A stretch of DNA of 5,909 bases from an uncultured Eubacterium sp. (lineage in GTDB: Bacteria; Bacillota; Clostridia; Lachnospirales; Lachnospiraceae): the NCBI GenBank assembly GCA_905236295.1, contig CAJOQF010000047.1, positions 1 through 5,909 of the forward strand. Reading direction: 5' to 3'. Shown piece by piece: positions 1-5,909 of this stretch. Under the pieces are notes generated by a model that ran no database searches, was not told where the DNA came from, and worked only from the letters and a program-made list of their open reading frames with translations. The position numbers and the translations under genes were made by a program. The number at the start of each line of letters is the position of its first letter. Position 1 is the stretch's first letter.

Positions 1-364
1 CAGCCATAGCCTCTTTTGCGGTGCCGCAATAAACATATCGATAGCTCATACTTCTTATGGTAAAACGGGCTGTCATCTCCCCGTTTGATACAATAAGTTT
101 CGCATCGTACATCTTAAAAAACTCTGAGCTCGACCTTGCCTCTATATCATACTCTCCGTCATTGATATCAGTGGGATATACGGGTGTCATTCCGTATTTT
201 GAGACATCATTTTGCCGGATCTCTCTTACGATTTCAGATAGTTCACTCTCACCGGATGTATTATCGGCATCAGCCTTTACATAGCTTACGCAAAGAATCA
301 AAAGACAAATTGAAATCAATATACCTGAAATTATTTTTAATCTTTTAAATAAGTTTATGTTCAT
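1..364 (-). CDS. Secreted or surface protein with signal peptide, NEAT-like pattern (3' end cut by window edge)
   Basis: Reading the minus strand from an ATG at 364 gives 121 open codons running off the left edge, so only the N-terminal part is visible. Residues 1-10 are basic (MNINLFKRLK), residues 11-28 are strongly hydrophobic, and an Ala-X-Ala-like stretch (VKADA, 29-33) fits a signal peptidase I site; no lipobox cysteine is evident there. The mature part starts with a charged, probably helical stretch (about 38-55), followed by 'DGEYDIEARSSS', 'YDAKLIVSNGEMTARFTI' and 'YVYCGTAKEA'. This order resembles beta-strand-rich extracellular domains seen in clostridial surface proteins near metal or heme transporters, and loosely the NEAT domain; that assignment is from memory of the pattern, not a search. 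Its ATG shares one base with the permease stop (TAATG), which implies translational coupling. The preceding AGAAGAA is a weak ribosome site. Function unknown; export is well supported, ligand binding is a guess. Confidence 0.75.
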   Translation of the reverse strand, partial: MNINLFKRLKIISGILISICLLILCVSYVKADADNTSGESELSEIVREIRQNDVSKYGMTPVYPTDINDGEYDIEARSSSEFFKMYDAKLIVSNGEMTARFTIRSMSYRYVYCGTAKEAMA

Positions 365-1095
365 TATAAATTCTTCTTTTTGTAAACAAATCCAACAGCG
401 ATCGCTCCGAATACAGCAAGGTACAAAAACAGTACGACAAACCCGAATACTCCGGAGGACATGCCGTTTGATATCTTTCTTATCATATCACAGCTTTGCG
501 AAAGCGGCAAAAGCGAAATAACATGCCTGAATCCCGCCGGCATCTGGTCGGTCGAGAAAAATGTATTACACAAAAATGACATCGGCATAATGATAAACGA
601 TGTAAACTTCGGCGCATCCGTATAGCTCTTTGCCAAAAAAGAAAGCACCAGGGCAATCGTTGCAAAAACCGTTCCGTTTATAAACATTATCAGAAATGAC
701 ATCCCGTTAAACACCAGATCAGTCTTTATAGGCAGGGTAATAAGAAGGATCATACATCCGGCATACATTCCTCTTAAGGCGCCACCGAGCACCTGTCCCA
801 ATATAAACTGCCACAGCGGAGTCGGCGAAACCATTACCTGATCGAGCGCTTTTTCATAGAGCCTTTGAACACTCATATTCTGCGCTATGGCACTGAAGCT
901 TCCTGTCATGGTTGCCATTGCGACAACACCCGGAATAAGGAAGTGCAAGTACGGCTCACCATGTGAGGTAGTCTGAATACCGAGGCCGAAAATGATCAGA
1001 TACATTACAGGGGTTATGAGTGCCGCAGCGGTTATCTTATAAAAATCGCGTCGAAACTCAACCCACTTTTCCCAAAGTACGGTAACAATTCCCAT
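364..1095 (-). CDS. ABC-2 type transporter permease (DrrB/NodJ-like)
   Basis: This is the integral membrane half of an ABC-2 type transporter, 243 residues, a normal length for the family. About six hydrophobic segments are visible, near residues 21-41, 51-71, 97-120, 131-153, 165-182 and 215-237, with a basic C-terminal tail (YKKKNL). Family hallmarks are the 'FLIPGVVAM' segment after the first external loop, the cytoplasmic 'YEKALDQVMVSPTP' region before helix 3, and a 'LPLSQSCDMIRKI' stretch before the last helix. The family mostly exports drugs, polysaccharides, lipids or other small molecules; the substrate here is unknown. I start the gene at 1095 rather than the in-frame ATG at 1116. 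A strong GGGAGG lies 8 bases before 1095, the ATG overlaps the ATPase stop by one base (TGATG), and the product then begins MGIVTVLWEK. The longer form would add seven polar residues encoded by the ribosome site itself. It most likely pairs with the adjacent ATPase. Confidence 0.92.
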   Translation of the reverse strand: MGIVTVLWEKWVEFRRDFYKITAAALITPVMYLIIFGLGIQTTSHGEPYLHFLIPGVVAMATMTGSFSAIAQNMSVQRLYEKALDQVMVSPTPLWQFILGQVLGGALRGMYAGCMILLITLPIKTDLVFNGMSFLIMFINGTVFATIALVLSFLAKSYTDAPKFTSFIIMPMSFLCNTFFSTDQMPAGFRHVISLLPLSQSCDMIRKISNGMSSGVFGFVVLFLYLAVFGAIAVGFVYKKKNL

Positions 1096-1928
1096 CAGAT
1101 CTTCCTCCCTGCGCACTCAACAAATACGTCTTCCAAGGTAGTCGCACGGAGCGTTGCATCCTCAGCCGCATCGGAGAGATACTTTATTGCATCCTCTCTC
1201 TTGTGAAAATAGCTTGATTTTAACTCGTCCTTCGTCGTCTCATCCACTGCAAATCTTCCAAGTTCCTCTATAAGATTATCCGGAGTGTCAAGCTTTTGAA
1301 GGCTTCCGCGGTTTATCAGGGCGACTCTCTCGCAAAGAGCCTGCGCCTCCTCAATATAATGCGTCGTAAGAACTATTGTCATATTGTTTATATTGACCTG
1401 TCGAAGCAAATTCCACATCTGCCTGCGACTCAAAGCATCCATACCTGCCGTCGGCTCGTCGAGCAAAAGTATTTCGGGGTCGATAAGAAGCGCTCTGCAG
1501 ATCATAAGCTTTCTTTTCATACCGCCGGACAAGTGTCTGACGGTACGTTTTCTAAACTCCTTCAAGCCTGCAAACTCCAAAAGCTCCTCGCTCTTTTTTT
1601 TATAATATTTTCTCGGAAGATAGTAAAGCCTCGCCTGATACTCCATAACCTCGTCCATCGTCATGTCCTGACGCATGGAGTATTCCTGAGTGATAACCGC
1701 AAGCTTTCTCTTCGCTCCCGATTCTCTTCTGTCAAGCTTTGTCCCATCAAGATAAATCTCACCATAAGACGGGAGCAAAACGGTGGAAAGCATACTGATC
1801 GTAGTTGTCTTTCCGGCACCGTTCGGCCCGAGCAGGCCGAAGAATTCTCCTGTATTTATGGTGAGATTCAAATTGTCAACAGCGGTAAAAGCGCCAAATT
1901 TTTTTGTCAGATTTTTTATTTCTATCAT
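1095..1928 (-). CDS. ABC transporter ATP-binding protein (DrrA/NodI-like)
   Basis: This is the nucleotide-binding subunit of the ABC-2 transporter, 277 residues. It would hydrolyse ATP on the cytoplasmic face to drive the permease encoded next. All core motifs are present: Walker A GPNGAGKT (34-41), Q-loop glutamine 81, signature LSGGMKRKL (133-141), Walker B ILLLDEP with the catalytic glutamate 158, and H-loop histidine 190 (TTHYIEEA). The D-loop reads AGMDALSRR where AGLDPxxRR is usual, a mild change. After the nucleotide-binding domain, a tail of about 60 residues ends in 'ATTLEDVFVE', which is typical of the DrrA/NodI/CcmA-like export branch and argues against an importer. The start ATG is 20 bases after the cbiL stop; the best nearby purine run (AGACAGG) is about 14 bases away, so the ribosome site is weak. 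The substrate is unknown; position behind B12-precursor genes suggests, without proving, a link to tetrapyrroles or metal. Confidence 0.94.
   Translation of the reverse strand: MIEIKNLTKKFGAFTAVDNLNLTINTGEFFGLLGPNGAGKTTTISMLSTVLLPSYGEIYLDGTKLDRRESGAKRKLAVITQEYSMRQDMTMDEVMEYQARLYYLPRKYYKKKSEELLEFAGLKEFRKRTVRHLSGGMKRKLMICRALLIDPEILLLDEPTAGMDALSRRQMWNLLRQVNINNMTIVLTTHYIEEAQALCERVALINRGSLQKLDTPDNLIEELGRFAVDETTKDELKSSYFHKREDAIKYLSDAAEDATLRATTLEDVFVECAGRKI
1104..1109 (-). promoter_or_regulatory. Ribosome binding site fixing the permease start
   Basis: The minus strand reads GGGAGG, eight bases before the ATG at 1095 and inside the last codons of the ATPase gene. It decides the permease start: an in-frame ATG at 1116 lies upstream of this site and would make it coding. 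The ATG at 1095 also overlaps the ATPase stop (TGATG), so ATPase and permease synthesis are probably coupled. Confidence 0.8.
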
Positions 1929-1948
1929 ATTCTGATACTATACCTGTC

Positions 1949-2632
1949 TTAACGGTTTTTTGCAATTATCAAAGAAAAATAGCTTGCATCATCAGGTATA
2001 TCCTCAAGATCTCTGTGTATCTTTTCCGAGTCCATTCCGCAGTCCTCCACACAGTTGACCTGCTTATCGGTCTCTCGCAACAGACCCTTAATATCTTTCA
2101 TATAGCTTGCTGACTTCATAAGTACATAGGTACCTGTCAGATCAAGCGATTCTTTGCTTCTGTGTGCTGCCGGAACCACATGGAGCGGCTCATCCCACTC
2201 TGTAAGCGGGATATTTAATCTCGATGCCGCAGCGCAAAACGATGGTATACCATTGACGAGCTCAGTCTCATAGCCGTCAGCTTCAAGTATGTGTTGTAAA
2301 TATGTAAATGTACAGTAGATTGTGGAATCGCCAAGTGTTATATATACAACATCCTTACCCTGATCAAGATATTCTTCAATTATCTTTGCTCCCTTTTCGT
2401 GCTCTTTTTTAATGAGCTCCCTATCCTTTATCATAGGCATGTAAATCGGAACCAGGGTCTTACTGTCGATATCCGGCACATTCTCTTTTGCTATCTTATA
2501 TGCGACAGATTCTTCACAGACCTTCCCCGGAACAGCGATAACATCATGTTCTTTGATAAGTCTTATTGCCTTCAATGTCATAAGTTCCGGATCCCCGGGG
2601 CCGACTCCTACTCCGTATGCTTTACCTTTCAT
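1949..2632 (-). CDS. cbiL: Precorrin-2 / cobalt-factor II C20-methyltransferase
   Basis: This enzyme transfers a methyl group from S-adenosylmethionine to C-20 of precorrin-2 (CobI, aerobic route) or cobalt-factor II (CbiL, anaerobic route), the first step committed to the corrin ring. The 227-residue length is normal. The tetrapyrrole methylase fold shows in the N-terminal SAM loop GVGVGPGDPELMTLKA (7-22), the 'YITLGDSTIYCTFTYL' region (97-112) that is diagnostic of the CobI/CbiL branch, the 'ELVNGIPSFCAAASRL' segment (124-139) and the terminal 'YFSLIIAK' strand. I prefer CbiL because the organism looks anaerobic, but sequence alone does not separate the two substrates, and no cobalt chelatase is in view. 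The start is supported by a strong AGGAGG five bases before the ATG. It lies 33 bases after cobA-hemD and clearly shares its N-terminal motif with that gene's CobA half, reflecting paralogy within the methylase superfamily. Confidence 0.93.
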   Translation of the reverse strand: MKGKAYGVGVGPGDPELMTLKAIRLIKEHDVIAVPGKVCEESVAYKIAKENVPDIDSKTLVPIYMPMIKDRELIKKEHEKGAKIIEEYLDQGKDVVYITLGDSTIYCTFTYLQHILEADGYETELVNGIPSFCAAASRLNIPLTEWDEPLHVVPAAHRSKESLDLTGTYVLMKSASYMKDIKGLLRETDKQVNCVEDCGMDSEKIHRDLEDIPDDASYFSLIIAKNR

Positions 2633-2637
2633 ATTTT

Positions 2638-2643
2638 CCTCCT
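2638..2643 (-). promoter_or_regulatory. Strong ribosome binding site of cbiL
   Basis: The minus strand reads AGGAGG here, five bases before the cbiL ATG at 2632. It lies in the 33-base gap after cobA-hemD, the largest gap in the window. cbiL therefore has its own near-consensus initiation site instead of depending on coupling by overlap. No hairpin or promoter-like elements are apparent in the gap. Confidence 0.85.
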
Positions 2644-2665
2644 ATAAGTTGACACTTCGACAAAC

Positions 2666-4162
2666 TCAGCATCCTTTTACTTTCTCTTCGAGACACTCGC
2701 AGAGCGACTCAAGCGTAGCTGACTTTGAAACAAAGGTCTGCATACCGTATTCAAGCGCTTTGCTCTGTGTCTGTTTACCAATACAGATTGCCTTAACTTT
2801 TGTGAAATCCATATCTCCGATCCCATTTACAAAGCCAACTACCGTAGATGCGCTTGTAAAGACAGCATAATCAATTTCCCCGCTTATAAGCTCGCTTGAA
2901 ATATCTATCTTATCATCCGTCTCATATACAGTATCGTAGGTGGCTATATCGTCAATGGTTACATTAGGTGTATTTTGCAATTCCAAAACAAGCTCTTTAT
3001 TTCCGATAGCAGCTCTGGGAATCAGTATCTTCGATCCCTCATCTATTATTTTCGAGAGTTCTTTTCCAAGTGTAGCCCCGTCATAGACAGAAGGAACAAA
3101 ATCCGGACGAATTCCGTACTTTAACAATTCCTTGCCTGAGCCTTTTCCTATTGATGCAATCCTGACGTTTCCAAGGCTTCTAACATCCGAGGTTTCAAAC
3201 AACCTCTCAAAGAAAACCCTGACACCGCTCGGGCTAGTAAAAACAACCCAGTCATATTCATCAATCCCTTTGATCGCCCTGTCGAGCTTTTCATTATCAC
3301 TTATCGGGCTGATTGCTATCGAAGGCATTTCTATTACCTCAGCCCCCCTCGACCTTAACATCTTTGAAAACTCAGACACCAATTCCTTTGGTCTGGTCAC
3401 AACTACCTTCACTCCTGCAAGCGGTCTCTTCTCATACCATGAAAACTCCCCGGCAAGATCACAGACCTTTCCGACCACTATGATTGCGGGTGTATTGGCA
3501 TTAGCCGCTTCCGCTTCGATAGTGCCGAGTGTGGCAACATATTTCTTCTGAGCAGCGGTCGTCCCCTTTTCAAGGACAGCTGCAGGCATATCCGGATCCA
3601 TACCTGCCTCCAACAGGCCTTTACAAATATCTCCGAGCGCAGCAAGCCCCATCAAAAATATAAGGGTTCCCTTATGTTCAACCAACGCCTTAAAGTTGAT
3701 ATCGTACTCGGCATTCTGTCGGCGGTGTCCGGTTATGATATGGACACTGGAACAATAATCCCTGTGTGTCACCGGAATACCATTGTATGCTGGCACCGAC
3801 AACGCACTGGTAATCCCCGGAACAACCTCAAACGGGACATCATTTTCTCTTAAAAGCTCTAATTCTTCGCCGCCCCTTCCAAAAAGAAACGGGTCACCGC
3901 CTTTTAGCCGGACGACATTATTCCCTTTTAAAGCCTCCTCCAGCAAAATCCGGTTCGTCTCATCCTGTTTAAGGAAATGATGACCTGATCTCTTGCCGGC
4001 AAATATAACCTTGGCGTTATCAGGTATCATGGACAGGATCCCATCGGCGACAAGTGCATCATATACAACGACATCGGCTTCGGACAACACCCGTCTTCCC
4101 TTCAATGTGATAAGCTCCGCGTCACCCGGTCCTGCTCCTACGAGCCATACTTTTCCTTTCAT
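2666..4162 (-). CDS. cobA-hemD: Fused uroporphyrinogen-III C-methyltransferase / uroporphyrinogen-III synthase (CobA-HemD)
   Basis: A 498-residue two-domain enzyme. The N-terminal domain (about 1-245) is a SAM-dependent uroporphyrinogen III methyltransferase making precorrin-2. It shows VGAGPGDAELITLKG (8-22), YDALV (34-38), 'GKRSGHH' (56-62), the family signature VVRLKGGDPFLFGRGGEE (83-100), 'VVPGITSALSVPAYNGIPVTHR' (113-134) and 'MGLAAL' (171-176). The C-terminal domain (about 250-498) is uroporphyrinogen III synthase, which closes hydroxymethylbilane with inversion of ring D. It shows 'VVVTRP' (253-258), WVVFTSPSGVRVFF (305-318), 'ATYDTVYE' (407-414), 'DYAVFTSAST' (431-440) and 'AICIGKQTQSKALEYG' (458-473). 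Such fusions are known in clostridia and would pass uroporphyrinogen III directly to methylation, favouring B12/siroheme over protoheme. The ATG overlaps the hemC stop by four bases (ATGA) and has GAGGAG six bases upstream. HemD sequences vary greatly, so that half rests on pattern and context, but the call is firm. Confidence 0.96.
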   Translation of the reverse strand: MKGKVWLVGAGPGDAELITLKGRRVLSEADVVVYDALVADGILSMIPDNAKVIFAGKRSGHHFLKQDETNRILLEEALKGNNVVRLKGGDPFLFGRGGEELELLRENDVPFEVVPGITSALSVPAYNGIPVTHRDYCSSVHIITGHRRQNAEYDINFKALVEHKGTLIFLMGLAALGDICKGLLEAGMDPDMPAAVLEKGTTAAQKKYVATLGTIEAEAANANTPAIIVVGKVCDLAGEFSWYEKRPLAGVKVVVTRPKELVSEFSKMLRSRGAEVIEMPSIAISPISDNEKLDRAIKGIDEYDWVVFTSPSGVRVFFERLFETSDVRSLGNVRIASIGKGSGKELLKYGIRPDFVPSVYDGATLGKELSKIIDEGSKILIPRAAIGNKELVLELQNTPNVTIDDIATYDTVYETDDKIDISSELISGEIDYAVFTSASTVVGFVNGIGDMDFTKVKAICIGKQTQSKALEYGMQTFVSKSATLESLCECLEEKVKGC

Positions 4163-5049
4163 AGCCAGCTCCTCATTTCATCTCTGAGTCTGACAGCAAG
4201 CTCAATACCATGCTCTCTTGCCTGACTCGTGCTACCGGTAATCGTTCCGGTGCAATACTCTCCCGTATCTTCCTCATAATACAGGGCATTTAATGTGATC
4301 ATATTGTCTTTCACAGTCGCATGGGCGCAAACCGGCGATGTACATCCACCGTCAAGCTTTGTGACATAAGCTCTCTCGCAGACAGCAGCATAATACGAGT
4401 CCATATCGGCGAAATCTTCAAGATATCCGAAATCTTCGCCTTCTCTTCCCTGAACTGCAATTATACCCTGTCCTGCGGCAGGTATCACCTCATCGACCTC
4501 AAAATAGCGGCTGATCCTTGATTCGAGACTCATTCTCTTCATTCCGGCAGCCGCAAGGACAAGCGCACCATACTGACCTTCATCCAATTTTTTAAGCCTC
4601 GTTTGAAGATTGCCTCTGACCGGTTCAAAATCGTAGCCCGGAAATATTTTTTTCAACTGGATAATCCGTCTAAGGCTTGAAGATCCTATCGGTAAAGCAG
4701 GATCCGGCTTATCTTTTCCCTTCGGTAATACCAGAACATCCCTTGGATCCTCTCGCTTTGAAAAGCAGATGAGCGGCAGACCGTCAGGCAATTCCATAGG
4801 AACATCCTTGAGGCTGTGAACAGAGATATCGGTTTTCTTATCCTGCAAAGCCAGATCAAGCTCTTTGACAAACAGTCCCTTTCCTCCGATAGAATCAAGT
4901 TTTTTGTCTAAGACTTTATCTCCCGTGGTCTTCATCGTTTTTAATACAACTTCGACATTCCTGTTATGTTTATAGATCGAGTCTATGACAAGCTTACTCT
5001 GGGCAACTGCCAGCGCGCTCTCCCTGCTTCCAACTACAATTTTTTTCAT
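4159..5049 (-). CDS. hemC: Hydroxymethylbilane synthase (porphobilinogen deaminase)
   Basis: This cytoplasmic enzyme polymerises four porphobilinogen molecules into the linear tetrapyrrole hydroxymethylbilane, substrate of the HemD domain encoded next. It has 296 residues, within the usual range. Visible motifs are the N-terminal VVGSRESALAVAQ (5-17), GGKGLFVKELDLAL (55-68), VHSLKDVP (77-84) with the catalytic aspartate 82, SSLRR (124-128), VRGNLQTRL (144-152), 'LAAAGMKRM' (165-173), IPAAGQGIIAVQ (189-200), and the cofactor loop LDGGCTSPV (232-240), where cysteine 236 should carry the dipyrromethane cofactor. All expected key residues are present, so the enzyme should be active. The ATG overlaps the hemL stop by four bases (ATGA) with AAAGGA five bases upstream, and its own stop overlaps the cobA-hemD start in the same way. 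Translation of the three genes is therefore probably coupled. hemB, which makes its substrate, is not in the window. Confidence 0.97.
   Translation of the reverse strand: MKKIVVGSRESALAVAQSKLVIDSIYKHNRNVEVVLKTMKTTGDKVLDKKLDSIGGKGLFVKELDLALQDKKTDISVHSLKDVPMELPDGLPLICFSKREDPRDVLVLPKGKDKPDPALPIGSSSLRRIIQLKKIFPGYDFEPVRGNLQTRLKKLDEGQYGALVLAAAGMKRMSLESRISRYFEVDEVIPAAGQGIIAVQGREGEDFGYLEDFADMDSYYAAVCERAYVTKLDGGCTSPVCAHATVKDNMITLNALYYEEDTGEYCTGTITGSTSQAREHGIELAVRLRDEMRSWL
4169..4174 (-). promoter_or_regulatory. Ribosome binding site of cobA-hemD
   Basis: The minus strand reads GAGGAG within the last hemC codons, six bases before the cobA-hemD ATG at 4162. With the ATGA overlap this supports both independent initiation and coupling to hemC, and it confirms the start beginning MKGKVWLVGAG. 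Confidence 0.75.
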
Positions 5050-5909
5050 TTCGTTCCTTTTAAACAGCTTTTTTTTACAGCTTCTAATGTCTTGCTTAAA
5101 TCATCTTCAGTATGGGCACACGAGATAAACATTGCCTCAAACTGTGAAGGTGCGATATATATTCCCTCGTTTATCATATTTGCAAAGTATTTCGTAAATG
5201 CCTGTGTATCGGATTTTTGAGCTATGTCATAATCCGTGACATTCTCGTCGTTGAAGAACACACATCCAAGTGAGCCGATATGATTCAGACAGTATGAAAT
5301 TCCCTTTTCCTTTAACAACTCATCGAGTCCGCCAAAGAATGCATCACTCTTTTTGTTTAGTTTATCATATATTCCGTCAGTATTTTTAAGAATCTTAAGC
5401 TGTGTTATACCGGCCGCCATTGCCACAGGATTGCCACTTAAGGTTCCCGCCTGATATACCGGACCAAGCGGAGCAACTTTAGACATGATGTCTTTTCTTC
5501 CGCCGTAAGCACCTACCGGCATTCCGCCTCCTATTATCTTTCCATAGGTTGTAAGATCCGGTTTCACTCCAAAATATCCGGCAGCTCCATCTATCCCGAG
5601 TCTGAATCCCGTGATCACCTCATCAAAAATCAACAAAGCTCCGTTTTCGTCACAGATATCCCTTATACTTTGAAGAAAACCATCTTTTGGAAGGACCACG
5701 CCCATATTTGCCGCAACCGGTTCAACTATGACCGCCGCTATCTCGTCTTTGTTTGCATCAAAGAGTTCTCTTACACTATCCTCATCATTATATTTTGCGA
5801 TCAGGGTATCAGCCGTAGCCTTTTGAGGTATACCATCGCTCGAAGGAATACCCTGGGTCATAAGACCCGATCCGGCTTTGACCAAAAGCGAATCTACATG
5901 TCCGTGGTA
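5046..5909 (-). CDS. hemL: Glutamate-1-semialdehyde 2,1-aminomutase (5' end cut by window edge)
   Basis: This PLP-dependent enzyme converts glutamate-1-semialdehyde to 5-aminolevulinate, the last step of the C5 route that feeds all tetrapyrroles. The frame stays open to the right edge: 287 codons are visible and roughly the first 140 residues of a ~425-residue family member are missing. The visible part opens with YHGHVDSLLVKAGSG, a HemL hallmark. Next come 'VIVEPVAANMG' (about 61-71), LLIFDEVITGFR (93-104) with the PLP-binding aspartate, and TYGKIIGGGMPVGAYGG (121-137), in which lysine 124 (codon at 5538-5540) should form the Schiff base. 'GTLSGNPVAMAAG' follows at about 155-167. A TTG at 5883-5885 could be mistaken for a start, but the conserved YHGHVDSL lies in frame before it, so it is internal. 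The stop overlaps hemC by four bases. Other class III aminotransferases share the fold, but these motifs and the hemC neighbour make HemL secure. Confidence 0.96.
   Translation of the reverse strand, partial: YHGHVDSLLVKAGSGLMTQGIPSSDGIPQKATADTLIAKYNDEDSVRELFDANKDEIAAVIVEPVAANMGVVLPKDGFLQSIRDICDENGALLIFDEVITGFRLGIDGAAGYFGVKPDLTTYGKIIGGGMPVGAYGGRKDIMSKVAPLGPVYQAGTLSGNPVAMAAGITQLKILKNTDGIYDKLNKKSDAFFGGLDELLKEKGISYCLNHIGSLGCVFFNDENVTDYDIAQKSDTQAFTKYFANMINEGIYIAPSQFEAMFISCAHTEDDLSKTLEAVKKSCLKGTK

Noticed and set aside
57..284. A 75-codon plus-strand frame at the left edge
   Set aside because: The minus strand has a longer continuous frame here with a signal peptide, coupled to the permease stop. 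The plus-strand frame has no ribosome site or motif.
1296..1952. A 218-codon open frame on the plus strand
   Set aside because: It lies antisense to the ABC ATPase, whose Walker, signature and H-loop motifs are intact. The antisense product has no recognisable motif and looks compositionally random.
2633..2665. Possible terminator or regulatory hairpin between cobA-hemD and cbiL
   Set aside because: No inverted repeat longer than a few bases and no T-run on the minus strand; the segment simply holds the cbiL ribosome site.
3132..3551. A 139-codon plus-strand frame inside cobA-hemD
   Set aside because: It is antisense to the junction of two well-conserved enzyme domains and is serine/threonine/proline-rich in the way antisense shadows often are.
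5883..5885. TTG as the start of hemL
   Set aside because: The eight codons before it encode YHGHVDSL, a conserved part of HemL, so the gene continues past the right edge and this TTG is an internal leucine.

Overview
The window is a densely packed run of seven genes, all on the minus strand. It reads as one operon entering from the right edge (5909) and leaving at the left edge (1). Low-to-mid GC, AGGAGG-type ribosome binding sites, frequent ATA/AGA codons and a CobA-HemD fusion of the clostridial type suggest an anaerobic Firmicute. A Lachnospiraceae/Butyrivibrio-like clostridium is my best guess, but this is inference from style, not a database match.

In transcription order, the first four genes are tetrapyrrole biosynthesis genes. 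They are hemL (5' end outside the window), hemC, a fused cobA-hemD and cbiL/cobI. Together they cover glutamate-1-semialdehyde to 5-aminolevulinate, porphobilinogen to hydroxymethylbilane, hydroxymethylbilane to uroporphyrinogen III, uroporphyrinogen III to precorrin-2, and C-20 methylation towards the corrin ring. The C-20 methyltransferase commits the operon to cobalamin (B12) rather than only heme or siroheme. hemA, hemB and a precorrin-2 dehydrogenase/cobalt chelatase are needed for the route but are not in the window; they may lie upstream.

The last three genes are an ABC-2-type transporter (ATPase plus six-helix permease of the DrrAB/NodIJ type) and a small protein with a signal peptide, cut by the left edge. 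The permease and the secreted protein are each joined to the preceding gene by a one-base stop/start overlap. The export-type transporter and secreted protein therefore appear to be made as a unit, at the end of a B12-precursor operon. Their substrate cannot be read from the sequence.

There is no intergenic stretch longer than 33 bases. I see no promoter, terminator, riboswitch, RNA gene, CRISPR array or mobile element. Most of the window is ordinary biosynthesis; the transporter/secreted-protein tail is the part worth a second look.
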